Shown here one piece after another: positions 44,401 through 63,296 of a stretch of 64,000 bases of DNA. The DNA is taken from contig OY727100.1 in the NCBI GenBank assembly GCA_963402885.1, forward strand, positions 14,849,395-14,913,394, read 5' to 3'. The number at the start of each line of letters is the position of its first letter. The stretch's first letter is position 1. Both the position numbers and the translations under genes were made by a program. The notes beneath the pieces were generated by a model. It was not told where the DNA came from, made no database searches, and saw nothing but the letters and a program-made list of their open reading frames with translations. Origin of the DNA: Antedon bifida (lineage: Eukaryota; Echinodermata; Crinoidea; Comatulida; Antedonidae).

Positions 44401-47400
44401 GTAATTTTTATACACATTTGGTGTAGTTATTTAAGTTATCATAGCATAGATCAGCTTGTAACCACACAGAGATATTTGTTGCTACTGTATACTGCACTTC
44501 TCAGTGCTGTGTATAATTAGTTATAAATTAATAAATAAGAAAAAATAATGTATTCTGTTTTTCTATAGATTTTATAGTTTTTCTTCTTTTCTCTCAATAT
44601 TTGAAGGCTTTTTGAATAAATATTTTAAACAAACCTCTTTTGTTTTCAATTCTTTAGATTCACTCGTGTCAGACTGTTCCAATGTTTCCTAAATGAAAGA
44701 AAAGCACTGCCTCCATTATACGTTGCAATTTTTATTTATTACAAATTGATACCATATAATATGGACAGGTTGATGTCATATCACTACCATATTTGGCCAT
44801 ATCACTACCATATTTGGGCACATGACACTTTTTTGTCAAACTAGTTTGATAGTGTAAACAGTGCTTTATACCATGCTTAGAGTTTACAGGACTTAAGATG
44901 TAAGAAAATGCAGTGATGCAATACCTTAAGATCTGCAAGCCTTGTTTTAGCTAACAAGACGTAGTCGCATAGAAGGTCTTGACACTTAGCAAAGGTCTGT
45001 GGAGGCTTTTGAATGTGTGCCTAAAAGAGAGTGACAGATTTACAATGATAAATAATAAATCTTGCACATGTGTAGTTTCAAGTCATAGCACAGTAATCAG
45101 TTTTTTTTGGAAAACTATGAACTATAAGCTGTTCCTTTGATTCTTTTTTTAAATTTCAACTTTATTTACAGAGAGTAACCTCTCCAGCTGCACAAACGCC
45201 AGTTGATATTCAGGGGCCTTCTTAAAGTCCCTAACTCCCGAACTCCATTCTGAGTGTAGCTATACTATAAATATATTGAGGACTACAGTATTGCTTTTCA
45301 CAAGAGGTCATACCATGTCAAAGGTTAAATAAAATTCACATTTCTTAACCTTTAGGGTGTAAGCAGGCTCAAATGGTACAATCGATGTCAAAATCTTCAT
45401 CAGAAACATGAAGGATTTTTTAGAAGTAATGTAGACACTACCATCACCAAAGGTGTTCTGTAAGATACAGCAAAAAACATAGTTTCGATTTTAAACGAGT
45501 GTCATGAAAAAAAAAAGTTAAAATCAGTTAAACTTTTATTTCTAAACATGTCAATCATTAGCTTCGAATGCAAAACATCACTTATCACAGAGGGCGGTCT
45601 TCAATTTCGAAATAAACCTAATAAGTATTTTGACAGTTTTTTACATTAACCTAATATATGTATAAAACGTACTGTTAAATATCACAATAACATTAGACAT
45701 AATGTTAGTATGTACTTGATAACATTTATATAATACAACCCTACCGGGCCCTGCCGGCCGTGGATTAGTATGAACCGAGAAATGTTATAATAAGATAGGA
45801 ATTTTACTGATTTTTAATGACTTACAATAGATAACTGGGTATTATTATTCATAATAAAAATAGTATTTTCCTACATAAAATTGATTGTTCCTTTGAATTA
45901 TTATTAATATGCATTATATAATACTTTTCCGCAAGAAAAATTACTAAAACTGACACGAGGTTCAATTTTGGTTAGTCTAGAATTTGATCTTTTAAAAATC
46001 CTCAAACCTTAAACCACTGTGGGTACGATGTAAAAATTTGAGGTCCTTCTGCAGCAGCTTGTCTGGCTAACAATAGGGCTATAATGAGGAAATCCTGATC
46101 CATTTCTTCAATAGCTATTGTCAAGAAGTTGTCAATCAAACCTGAAAACAATTTTTAAAATGACATGTATTTGGCTGGGCTGTTCTGACGAGGTCAATGG
46201 TGTAACGGCTATGAACGCTCACTGGTTAAACCCAGAGCTAATGCTTGGTTTCTACTAGAGACGCAACACAAGGACGTATCTTAAGTGAGTTGACCAATCA
46301 GAAGCGATGGATTACTCAAACTGACGCTTGCCATTGGTCAACACGCTTGCGTTGCGTGTTGCGGCCTAGTATGAAGCAACCTTTAGGGGTGAGAAACCTC
46401 AATGCAACTACCCAGTGTTGGAGGGTCCCTTAGGAGTACTAAACAAGGGCCTTTGGCTCTGTGTTACGCCACTGGACAAGATAATCATAACTAATCAGCA
46501 GTCTGACTAGATCACTGCCAATGTTTTTTGCGAGTTACTTGTCGAATTACGCTTATTCCTTTTATAAACTAATAAAAATATTTATCTATCATAAATGACG
46601 AAATAGGCATAGATTCAGAAAAATCTAACTACCTTTAATAAGGTTTGGTGCACCTGAGCAAACAACAAGAAACGTAGAAATGAAGCTTAGTAATGCCTGC
46701 CAATTAACCTAAAAAAAACAACACTTGAAATTAGTTGTAAATTTATTATGAGATAAAATAAACCTTTATTGTCATGACCATGTATGGGCACATCACATTT
46801 TGTTGTCACATAAAATTTGATAGTGTAGACAGAGCTTTATAAATTGTGATTATTTTATTGTTTACATACCTCTTCATGTTCTAATAATCGTTTAATCATG
46901 GCTGCAATCTCTTCCTCGTTAAAAAACAAGAGTAGTTCACGATACGAGGCAGTTGTTTGGGACGCGCTTTTTGAAAAAGTCCACAAATGTTGATCAGAAA
47001 TAGCTTGAGACACTGTGAAGTTCAAAAGTGAGTTATTATTATTAATTACTGATCCATGATTCACTTTAACTATCATAATATACTCAGCAATAGCATAAAT
47101 AGTGCATGATCAATAAATGATATTCCTCTCTACTTTCACAGTCATTTTAAAATATATTAGTATTAATTTATTACTTGTTTTCTATTTTATATAATAATAC
47201 CCTGGATTTATAAAGCACTTAACTTTTGAGAAATATCTAAGCGCTGTACATATTATTATCTGGCCATTTCTGGATTAAACCCGTATGGTAACATACTCCT
47301 ATCTGCAGCTAATGATGATGATGATGTTAAAAGAAGAATATAAATGTTTATTTGAAATGAAATTTAAATATGAAGATAACTTGTTCGTACCTATGATATC

Positions 47401-50400
47401 AGTGCTAGCAGTAAGTTGTTGCTGTAACTGTTGCTTGAAGAACTTTACATTTGATTGTTGGTTTACTGTCTTAGACAGTCTTATCAACTGTAATATGTTC
47501 AGATGGCTTGAGTTGGGTGAATCTTTTCTCTTCTTTATAAAATCTGAAAAAAAATATAGGACACCATGCACTGTTTGCGTTTGGAGATAAAAATGCTTTT
47601 TTGGATGTTGCTCCATGTCTTTGAAATGATTAGTTATCTCCATACAATTAATTAAAAACATTAAAATCATACTTCTTTTCTGATGAGGAATATGATATTT
47701 ATGGATCAATAAAAGAAATCGGTTTCTAAATCAGCTACACTATGTGGTTGCTAGCGCATTGAGCACTTTCAATGGATATGTGCGCTATATAAAGTACTAT
47801 TATTATTATCTGCGCTTAATGCATATCTAGTTACATTTGAACTCCACAGATCACATTTAGGTTCTAACAAAGTGTTCCTTTAATAGGTGTTGGTTATGGT
47901 GTTGAAACACATTAATTTCACATAATAGGGGTTTCCCCTGAATAGGGGTTGCCTCAAAAGAGGAGTTCAATTGTATTTATATTACAATATATACAGTATA
48001 CATAATATATTATCAAATTATAAAATAATTCTTACCAGTCATTATGGTGTCCAGAATAACAACTGATGCCTGAAAAATAAGTAGAGTTGAAAATGGTTTT
48101 GATTATTTAAACTTTAAACTATAATGTTACCACTATAATACCAATACAGTCATTAAGCCCTCATCAATACCAACAACATCATCATCATTAACATAAATAT
48201 CTTTATTTTCACTACTGGATGTTTAACAGAAGTTTAATTTTACGGTACCTTTTGTACGGCAACTTTGGCAACATCTACATGTTCTTCAGTGTTGGCAGGG
48301 TAACCATGATAAACAAGAAAGGCAGCAAATCCTACAGATGAAAACAAATACTAAAGGAGTTGTCAACAGTGTTCTTTCCTAGGTGAGCCCCAAGTAACTG
48401 TCACCACAGACAGTTCGCAATGCAGCTTTGAGCTTTGAGACTCCAATAGTGGTGCATGCAATACAAATGTTTGACTATTATAATTAGAACATTCCATTCA
48501 CACACAAAATAGCAAATGATATTGCAAACAAACTCTTTCACTGTTCACTGTATGTATTGATTATTGACATTTTTTCCTGCCACTAAAAAAAGAATTTCGA
48601 TAAAAATACCTTGAACAATTTCTGTGCATCTGGCAACTATAATTTGATCATCAGGAAGATTTAAACCAATGTTAACTATTCCATGTGTGAGGTCAGCAAA
48701 TACATTTTGTCTCCCCAGGTTACTGGTAATAAATTTGTTTATAGACATGATGGATTCTCTGTGCAGAATCCAAATCAACTCCAATGGTAATGATGCCTAC
48801 ATTTTAAAAAAACAATATGTTCTTTATTACTAAATAAAGGTACCATAAGTCCTATTAAATATGGTACAATTGAATGCACCGCACAAGGCACAGCACAATT
48901 TGGCACCAGTCTACCTATATAAGCTTGTAAATATTTACCAGCCTATTGTATCTCTTAGATCAGGTGGCCATGTCTGCTAGTAGTTCCTAAGACTAGGACA
49001 TCTACATATGGTGGAGGAGCTTTTGCTGTGGAAACTCCAACTCTGTGGAATTCCTTACCAATTTCAATCATACAGTGTACTACTCTAAACTTATTCAAAA
49101 CCCAGTTGAAGTCTTTCTATTTCAAACAAGTTTTCATTATGTAAATTATTGCCACTTCTTGTCTATTTTAATTTATGTACAGCGCATTGAGAGCTTGCTT
49201 ATATGCACACTATAAGAATGAACTGTTATTATATAATCAGGACAGTCAAATAGATAGATGAAAATGGAATTTAAACAAGCTAAAGTAAAGTCATTGTGAA
49301 ACTAAAAATGTACCACCAGCTGAGAAAAAACGTCAACCATACATACCTTTGAATTAATTTTTTTTATAAAATGAGCTTTGCTAAAAGAGTGCATTAGATT
49401 GAGTTTGTGAATTCCTCTCAATACCACCTTTACTTGAAGCTGAAAAAAAAAACCCACAATTCACAGAGTTGTCTCTCTACTGTCACACTATACGGATGTG
49501 AAATGGGAGAATTTAAGACCCAGTTTTACCAAGGTTGTTTTGACATAGTTCAGTATTGTACAAAGATATAGCTCCATGATTATACTGAGAACATGTTTAA
49601 GAGGTCTGTCACACCTGTTCTGGCACGATCCCGGTGTAGCGCCGGCAAATCAAATCCAACAATGTTTTGTTTTCACGCCGCTCCATGCACCTATATGCGG
49701 CAATCAATAAGCACATAGCCACATGAAAACGAAACATTGATGTTTGATTTGATTTGCCGGTGCCAGACCGCAACCGTGCAGAAACAGGTATGAAAGACCC
49801 TTAAAGTATGATGTTTTTTATGTGGGTTATTTCATTGGTTAAATTCTAATTGCTTGTCAGTTTTGTCAATTTATGTTTCTCCACAAAAAATCAGTCAATA
49901 GAGGGTGTCCTATAAGCGGAAAAGATGATTGTTGTCAAAGCCGAGCTCGATAGCGGGGAACTTCCTGCTATATTATTTTTGAAGTTCTTAATATTGCTGC
50001 CTCTCTATGATTGGCTAGAGGGGCATTAAATAAGCAATCTAGCATTAGTTATAATTTTATAGCTTCATGGTTTAACCATTTACCTTTTGTGTATCATTCA
50101 GAAGATGAGGAGTGTCTTTATCATCTGTTACATTGACAATTGCTTGAAGGTTCTTTGCATAGCTTAATGCGGCTAACACGTCTACTGCAGTGCCTGTCAA
50201 CTTAGCATGTGATTGAAGGCTACTTACAAACATGTCAACTACATAATGTAAACAAAAAAATAAATGGATCATTTATATTTGGTCTGTAAATTTCAATTTG
50301 TTGCTTTTCTGAAAACATCAATAACTTTTATAATCATAGTTCCATAAATAGGCTGGAAAAAAAGATTGTTTTGTTGCTCACAACACCATCAATTGAAAAA

Positions 50401-52029
50401 CAGTATTGGTTGGTAGGTTGGTTTTGGCTTACATAAATAATGATGTAGCCTTGCTATTATACCTACCATGGAATAAACTACTGAGCAATACAATATAAAT
50501 GTAAAAATAGCCATAGAAAATTCAAACCTAGATTTGAGCAGCTCTTGGGCAACACAATTTTTTAGGTCTGCTAGCAAATTGCTTTTACCAAGGATAGGCA
50601 CTTACCACTTAGTTTCTCATTTTGTTCATCATTATCTCCACTGCTAACCTAATACAAGAAGAAAAAAACACTACCATATAATATTTCTACTGTGGGTGAT
50701 GGGGTGACTTGCAGTATACTGCCAGATTACATGGACATGGTCTTTAAAGCTCTGTCTAAACTATCAAACTTTATGTGACAAAAATGTGACGCAGCCCATG
50801 ATGAATAATGTCATCATGGTACTACCATAATTAAGCTTATCACTACCATATTTGGGAAAATCACATTTGTTGTCAAACTAGTTTGATATTGTAAATGAAT
50901 CACTGTACATATGTACCTGTTGTAGTGAATTTAAGTCTTCAAATAGTTTGTCCACATGTTGGTGGTGATCAATCAACCGTAACACTACATCTTTTAAGTT
51001 TGTTGTATTTTCGGATAACTGTGTGTCTCTGTACTGTTGCCGACATTCTATAGAATATATATAATAAATAAATGATCAAAAAAACAATTAGCAACGTTAG
51101 CTCATCATAATGCACTTGTCAATTGTATGACCCACTATACGACCCCCGGGAGAGGTGCGTCATGGGTGCGTCATTTACAAATAATTACTGACGCAGGGGT
51201 GCGTCAAAAAACCTAGATGGTACGTCACATCAATGAAGAAGGTGTGTCAATGTCCGTCACTTTACCACCCACCATATCATAAACAACATGGTAACAGTGC
51301 GTCAAAATGGGTGCGTCATGGACACCTAAAGGTAAGTCACATTTTTGACGCACGGGTGCGTCATGGTATTCAATGGTATGACGCACATCGGACAAATGAC
51401 GCACCTCTCCCGGGGGTCGTATAGTGGGTCATACAATTGACAAGTGCATAACACCAGGCATCTATGCAGCGGCGAGAGGGTCGCATGGCTTCCCATATTT
51501 TGTCGTCTCATAAAAAATAGGCCTAAAAATATTTATAACATTTTATTTGGTTAAGTTAGTTAAATTTTACACAAATTATTATGTATTATTACATTAAGGT
51601 AATATCAAGCATTGTTTATCACATCACATACTGTACTGAAATACTTTGCGCAATTTTAATTGATTATTTTGATTCAGATTGCGCAACAAGAGGACGAAAT
51701 CCTTGCTTGAACATTGTTTTTACACAAGCACATTAGTTGATTTTAAAATTGCGTGATCAAATCGCGCATTACAGGCCTACAACTACTACTGCTCTAGGCC
51801 TAGGGCTACAAGTAGGGCTGGACCAAGACCCATAGTCTCAGTCTCTCTTTCTAGCTAGGCCTAGCTAGTTTGAGAGTTTACCGATATGGCCCATCACGAT
51901 GGAGTTATTACCTCCATCCCAGGCCTAGGCCTAGCCGGGAACAAAACTCATGTTTTTATTTGTTATACCTAGAAGATTCTCAAATGTTTTTGCATTTGAA
52001 CTATTGTCTTCAACTTCTTTTAAATCCAT
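38419..52029 (-). CDS. FANCA: Fanconi anaemia complementation group A (FANCA), complete, 29 coding exons
   Basis: Exons: 52029-51969, 51047-50917, 50648-50606, 50238-50084, 49439-49347, 48796-48610, 48331-48249, 48069-48036, 47543-47391, 47012-46870, 46708-46633, 46141-46008, 45457-45350, 45020-44925, 44688-44635, 44356-44268, 44143-44083, 43616-43567, 43402-43326, 43026-42916, 42582-42440, 42202-41102, 40808-40746, 40640-40566, 40423-40193, 39801-39666, 39484-39415, 38881-38743, 38571-38419; 4050 nt, 1349 aa (human 1455). FANCA-specific blocks: VNWQALLSFISTFLVVC, SYPQWFK, SIVPFEPAY, LLAKTRLADLK, FLPVLLTPRM, LPDVPDSRM, AIISERLQTVL. FANCA is the solenoid scaffold of the nuclear Fanconi core complex that ubiquitinates FANCI-FANCD2 at interstrand crosslinks. 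Exon 22 is 1101 nt where human has many exons, so introns were lost. The gene is divergent with NDUFB9. Confidence 0.94.
42705..42850 (+). repeat. Interspersed repeat shared with 46188-46478
   Basis: ATGGTAATGGATATGAGCGC, CAACTACCCAGCGTTGGAG and CTCTGTGTTACACCACCGCT match the second copy in order. Ends resemble CAGTGGTGTAAC inverted repeats, so a small hAT- or piggyBac-type element or a SINE. In FANCA intron 20. Confidence 0.6.
43718..44052. mobile_element. TTAA-flanked MITE, family 1, copy B
   Basis: 335 bp, ends AGATGTATTGTCCCCC both inverted and perfect, TTAA at 43714-43717 and 44053-44056. Body matches copy A in reverse (AATTGGCTGCCAGCCAAT in both). In FANCA intron 17. Confidence 0.93.
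44755..44866. mobile_element. TA-flanked MITE family, copy 3 (5'-truncated)
   Basis: Right end GTTTGATAGTGTAAACAGTG followed by CTT and TA; internal CATATTTGG words repeated. FANCA intron 14. Confidence 0.8.
46188..46478 (+). repeat. Interspersed repeat, second copy, interrupted by a MITE
   Basis: AATGGTGTAACGGCTATGAA, CAACTACCCAGTGTTGGAG, CTCTGTGTTACGCCACTGG align to 42705-42850. A palindromic element (46243-46384) is inserted in it. FANCA intron 11. Confidence 0.6.
46243..46384. mobile_element. Palindromic MITE related to 62124-62292
   Basis: Left GCTTGGTTTCTACTAG and right CTAGTATGAAGCAACC arms, with ACGCAACACAAGGACG and CTTGCGTTGCGTGTTG inside. Same ends as the copy in VPS35 intron 3. 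Confidence 0.7.
46770..46836. mobile_element. TA-flanked MITE family, copy 4 (half element)
   Basis: Only the right half: ATGGGCACATCACATTTTG, TTTGATAGTGTAGACAGAGC, TT, then TA. FANCA intron 10. Confidence 0.8.
47190..47320. repeat. Short interspersed repeat fragment
   Basis: GGATTAAACCCGTATGGTAA followed by CATACTCC and GCAGCTAATGA parallels GGATCAAACACGTATGGAAA at about 14645; AAGCGCTGTACATATTATTA is a LINE-tail-like motif. FANCA intron 9. Confidence 0.45.
48957..49235 (+). mobile_element. LINE 3'-end fragment
   Basis: 48977-49144 encodes the C-terminal motif of a reverse transcriptase (KTRTSTYGGGAFAVETPTL, then LWNSLPISI and LFKTQLKSFYF) to a stop, followed by a tail with CAGCGCATTGAGAGCTTGC and TATAAGAATGAACTGTTATT. 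The tail recurs alone, reversed, at 14582 and 58437. 5'-truncated insertion in FANCA intron 5. Confidence 0.8.
49601..49800. mobile_element. TTAA-flanked MITE, family 2
   Basis: Exactly 200 bp between TTAA at 49597-49600 and 49801-49804. Ends GAGGTCTGTCACACCTGTT and, inverted, GGGTCTTTCATACCTGTT; arms extend through GCCGGCAAATCAAATC. FANCA intron 4. Confidence 0.9.
50747..50896. mobile_element. TA-flanked MITE family, copy 5
   Basis: Left end TA then AAGCTCTGTCTAAACTATC; right end GTTTGATATTGTAAA decayed. Ends about 20 bp before the FANCA exon 2 boundary. Confidence 0.8.
51111..51448. mobile_element. PIF/Harbinger-like MITE with repeated TGACGCAC motif
   Basis: 338 bp flanked by TAA (51108-51110, 51449-51451). 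Terminal inverted repeats start TGCACTTGTCAATTGTATGA and are perfect for about 53 bp. The 9-mer class GTGCGTCA/TGACGCAC occurs nine times in both orientations inside. TAA/TWA duplications are the signature of PIF/Harbinger. In FANCA intron 1. Perfect ends suggest a recent insertion. Confidence 0.92.
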
Positions 52030-52163
52030 GTTTTCAAGCCTTCTTAATTAAAGTTCTCTCTGGTTCCACACTCGCGCGCCTTCTATTTTTATTTTGAAAA
52101 AAACACGTGTGTGAGGAGTCAGTCAAGGTTCAAAGGTTAATAATTTTTTTTAATGGACGAAAA
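52030..52163. promoter_or_regulatory. FANCA-NDUFB9 divergent promoter
   Basis: Only 134 bp separate the two start codons, so both 5' untranslated regions and core promoters must share this interval. It has a CACGTG E-box at 52104-52109 and a CGCGCG cluster near 52072. Function is inferred from layout. Confidence 0.75.
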
Positions 52164-53995
52164 ATGTCGTTCCGATCGGGATTCGAACTTCTAAGTCACT
52201 CTCAAAAAGTACTTCGGCTTTACAAAAAGTCTTATAGGCATTTAGAATCATGGATAGGAGACAGGTACTCATCTAATAATTTTTGTTTGGGCGTACTAAA
52301 ATGACGACATTGTCATTAATCTGAAATTATAAGCTAGGCTTAACCTTTATTTAGATAGGCTAGCTAGTTTAGGCCGCCGGTCGGTGCAGCCCGGTCTAGC
52401 TAGCTAGTACTACTAGACTAGGCCTAGGCCCTATAAGTCTTTAGCTAGGCCTACTAAATAGCAGGATACCTAAGCCCTACTTACTAGCTACTAGGCCTAG
52501 GCCTATATAATAATAATTAATATATTTTATTCTTGTTATTTAAAAATATTTAATTATTCATTAATTATCCACTTCTGAATCTTAATTTAATCTAATTTAA
52601 TTATTATTATTTGAATTTAATTGATTTTTTTGTTTTCGCAACATGATCAGTTAAATATAATTTAGGCTAATTTGTCTTTTTAAACTAATAGTAATATAAG
52701 CCTAGCTAGTAGGGTAGTAAGTACTAGGCGTACTAGGCCTCTACTAGGTAGGTACTGTAGTAGGTATCCTACTACTATACTGTAGTAGGTGTATTACTAA
52801 AAGAGTAACAGCAGCTCATATTTTGTTCGCATTTTGTTTTTAGGTCAACTTTCCGTTATGAAGCAACACTTTTACGTGCAAGATTCGATGAACATAAAGA
52901 TGAAAAGAATTTACAAAAAGCTCAGACATTATTAAAGGCAGGAGAAGAAGAATTCTGGGAAAAGCAGCATCCACAACCATATATATGTATGGAAAATCAT
53001 CAAAATGATTTACTAACATCATCAATGTCATATCACATTTTCTAAACTACATCAACAGCACCACTTACCACTCAATTTGAATATTATAGCTTGGATGGGA
53101 GACCATCTGGGAATATCGGGTGCTTTATATATAGAGCTGGGGTCCAGTTAGGCATTTGAAATCAGCACCGCTGACTCTTATGCAGCCCTACCTGCCTCAG
53201 ACCTCCTCTGGTTAAGATGGGCACTGGATGAGATCAATGCTAGGACCAAACAAGGTGCTTTAAGCAGTCCTGGCATAGTTTAAAAAAATTACCAAATACA
53301 AAAGAAATTCCGCCTTTACGACACACTACAGCAGCAAAGGGACATTTTTCTGTTATGTGAAACAAATTAGCAGGAATATAGTTTATTGGGTCCAAAAGTG
53401 TCAGTATACTAGAGATTCTACTGTAGCACATCTAAAATTTTGTTTTATTTCTATTTTTTATTATTTATATTATAGTCATTGATTCACCTGGTGGTACAAG
53501 ATATGAGAGGAAAATCCCACCGCCAGATTGGGTAAGACTACCAACAGTACTTTACCAAACAATTTAGATCACTCAATTACATTACTAGGTGGAGAGAGGC
53601 GGTGTGGTACATTACTTGTATCAGGTCTTGTGTTGGTAGATTATCTGCAACAAACGTGTCAAACATCAACCATAGATCCAATGCTCATGTGCACTTTAAA
53701 GAACCTAATAAATCTTTCGAGACGAGTAGGGGTGTACTAGTTCACTCACAGCCACTGATCATAACTGGGCCCTCTGGAAGACCCAGGGGTCACCCAATAT
53801 AAATAAATAATAACAAAACTATATATACTTATTATTTTTCAGGCAATGAATTTGTGGCACCCAACGGAAAAGGCTAGGTATCCATCATTCTTTGCCAAAC
53901 GTAATAAGCGAATAGCAGACGAGCAGGCCAGGTGGAATGAATTAGAAGCCGAAGAGAAAGCCCTACTAGAAGGAAAGGGTGAACGATCATCATAG
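52164..53995 (+). CDS. NDUFB9: NADH dehydrogenase 1 beta subcomplex subunit 9 (NDUFB9), 4 exons
   Basis: Exons 52164-52264, 52844-52986, 53476-53531, 53843-53995; 453 nt, 150 aa (human 179). It is an accessory LYR-family subunit of mitochondrial complex I, peripheral to the membrane arm on the matrix side, where it holds an acyl-carrier protein. Diagnostic blocks: [20 protein letters not shown] (the LYR position reads LYK, as in human), [62 protein letters not shown]. The C-terminal proline-rich extension of the mammalian protein is missing; the stop at 53993-53995 is clear. I chose the ATG at 52164 because it matches the family start; an upstream in-frame ATG at 52107 overlaps the E-box. AATAAA at 54104-54109. 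Confidence 0.95.
53086..53128 (+). repeat. 5S rRNA-derived fragment (SINE3-like)
   Basis: AGCTTGGATGGGAGACC, then CTGGGAATATCGGGTGCT, closely match the 3' half of eukaryotic 5S rRNA, including the box C promoter region. The 5' half is not recognisable, and unrelated sequence follows, so this is a relic of a 5S-derived SINE or a 5S pseudogene, not a functional gene. NDUFB9 intron 2. Confidence 0.75.
53600..53810 (+). repeat. tRNA-derived SINE copy (head missing)
   Basis: CTCATGTGCACTTTAAAGAA, TCTTTCGAGACGAGTAGGGG, CACAGCCACTGATCATAACT and GACCCAGGGGTCACCC shared with the full copy at 56270. NDUFB9 intron 3. Confidence 0.7.
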
Positions 53996-55759
53996 GATTA
54001 TTAGAATATGGAATTAAAACATTGTATATATAGCTTGTTTGACTGTGTATGAATACAAGCTACAAAAGGTTTATGTGACCTTTTATAGCTTGAAGACTGG
54101 GTAAATAAAACAACGACCATTTAAAAAAACAAAAAACATAGTGGTTCAGGATGAATAAAGAAATAGTTGTTCAGTATGTATGAATAACCAAACTGTATGC
54201 GAAAAGGTTTTTATCCATAGTTGTTTCTTAAATGTCAAACATTTACTGTAAAATCTCCAAAAAGAACTAACATGGGCTTAAATTGAAAGAGGTTTATATT
54301 ACAGTAGGGTTGTAGAGTTTAAAGAGTTAATATTTCCAGTTTAGTAATTAACACTGATTAACTATTGCTGTGCAAACTAGCCTACAAGTAAATGGCAATT
54401 AGTTCAATTAAAAGAATGACATGTTTATTTGAATAAATTTTCAAAATCGAAGTATCCATTTGCTTATTCATTTCTGCCCTATTCTTTGCCAATCTTTATT
54501 CATTTTAACCAAAGCTATCTATCCTTGTTTTAATTGACTATTCTCATGTCATACTAGTCTCTATAACCACAGATTACATTATTTACATACAAAAATCAAA
54601 AACGTCATGTTATTCATATATATAGTTTATATTTGATATGGAATTTCATATTATACAAAATAATAGATGTGCAAAACAATTTATGTGGCAATACTATAGC
54701 TCACAAAACAAATTAATTTACCATTTTCACTTTCATCTGCCATAACCTAGGATTGTATTACTCCTCCAAAAAGTGACCATCTCTGTGAATGTGGTCCTTA
54801 TTTAGAGACAGATCAATTAATTACACAATAATATTAATCATACAGTGATTACACTTTCTGACAGATAAGGAATTATTGTACCATATAGAAATAAGTGGGG
54901 TGTACTTTAGGTAGATGTAGCTAAAATGTGTGATAGACGTCATCAATGCTCACAATAGTTACCATAAAGATTGTTTTTATGTACATCACTTTTGTAAATA
55001 ATAACCTCACTTTGATTTCAATTCTGTCATTCAAAACAATCAATACAGTAAATTGAACTTTGACATATCCTGTACACCCCTAGCCTACACGACTGATACT
55101 CATTTTTCTATGATCATACTAAATTTACCTTCTACCAGAGAAGGACTTGATTTAACGACTCTAAAACTATACAATTGTTTCATTGTATGATACCACATGT
55201 AAAAATACATCTAATATTGAATACTATACCATCTATACTTCATTTTCTACAACATGGGACACAAAGGAATGATTAACTTCAAAGAGGCATAGAACATCCA
55301 ATTTACACCAACCAATTAAAAAATATTTTGAATTTGTTTCATTTTATATGCAACTGTATTATATGCAAGAGGTCCAAATATTACTTTTATATATGACAGG
55401 CCTAAATGTTGCTCTTCTAAATGAGAGAAACCTGTGTTGTCCTTTTAAATGGTAACAGACTGAGTTGCCCTTTATGAGAGAGGCCTATTGTAAATATAGC
55501 CCTTTTGAATAAGAAAAACCTATGTTGCCCTTTTGGATGGTAACAGACTGAGTTGCCCTTATATATAAGAGAGGCAGCCTATTGTAAATGTTGCCCTTTT
55601 GAATGAATAATACCTGTGTTGCCTTTTTGAATGAATAAGACCTGTGTTGCCCTTTTGGATGGTAACAGACTGAGTTGCCCTTTTATATATAAGAGAGGCA
55701 GCCTATTCAAGAAGACCATGTTGCCCTTTTTCATATATGAGAGAAGACTAAACATTGCT
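53996..55759. other. Tail-to-tail spacer NDUFB9-VPS35
   Basis: NDUFB9 3' untranslated region with AATAAA at 54104-54109, then AT-rich DNA without genes, then the tandem repeat at 55385-55745 directly behind the VPS35 stop codon. Confidence 0.6.
55385..55745. repeat. Tandem minisatellite downstream of VPS35
   Basis: Repeated GTTGCCCTTTTGGATGGTAA, CAGACTGAGTTGCCCTT and AGAGAGGCAGCCTATTG blocks in about 3 diverged units of 100-120 bp, with shorter partial units between. It probably lies in the VPS35 3' untranslated region. Confidence 0.85.

Positions 55760-63296
<7,537 letters not shown>

Noticed and set aside
51111..51448. CRISPR-like array of short repeats (GTGCGTCA)
   Set aside because: Repeats occur in both orientations at irregular spacing inside a palindromic transposon of an animal genome.
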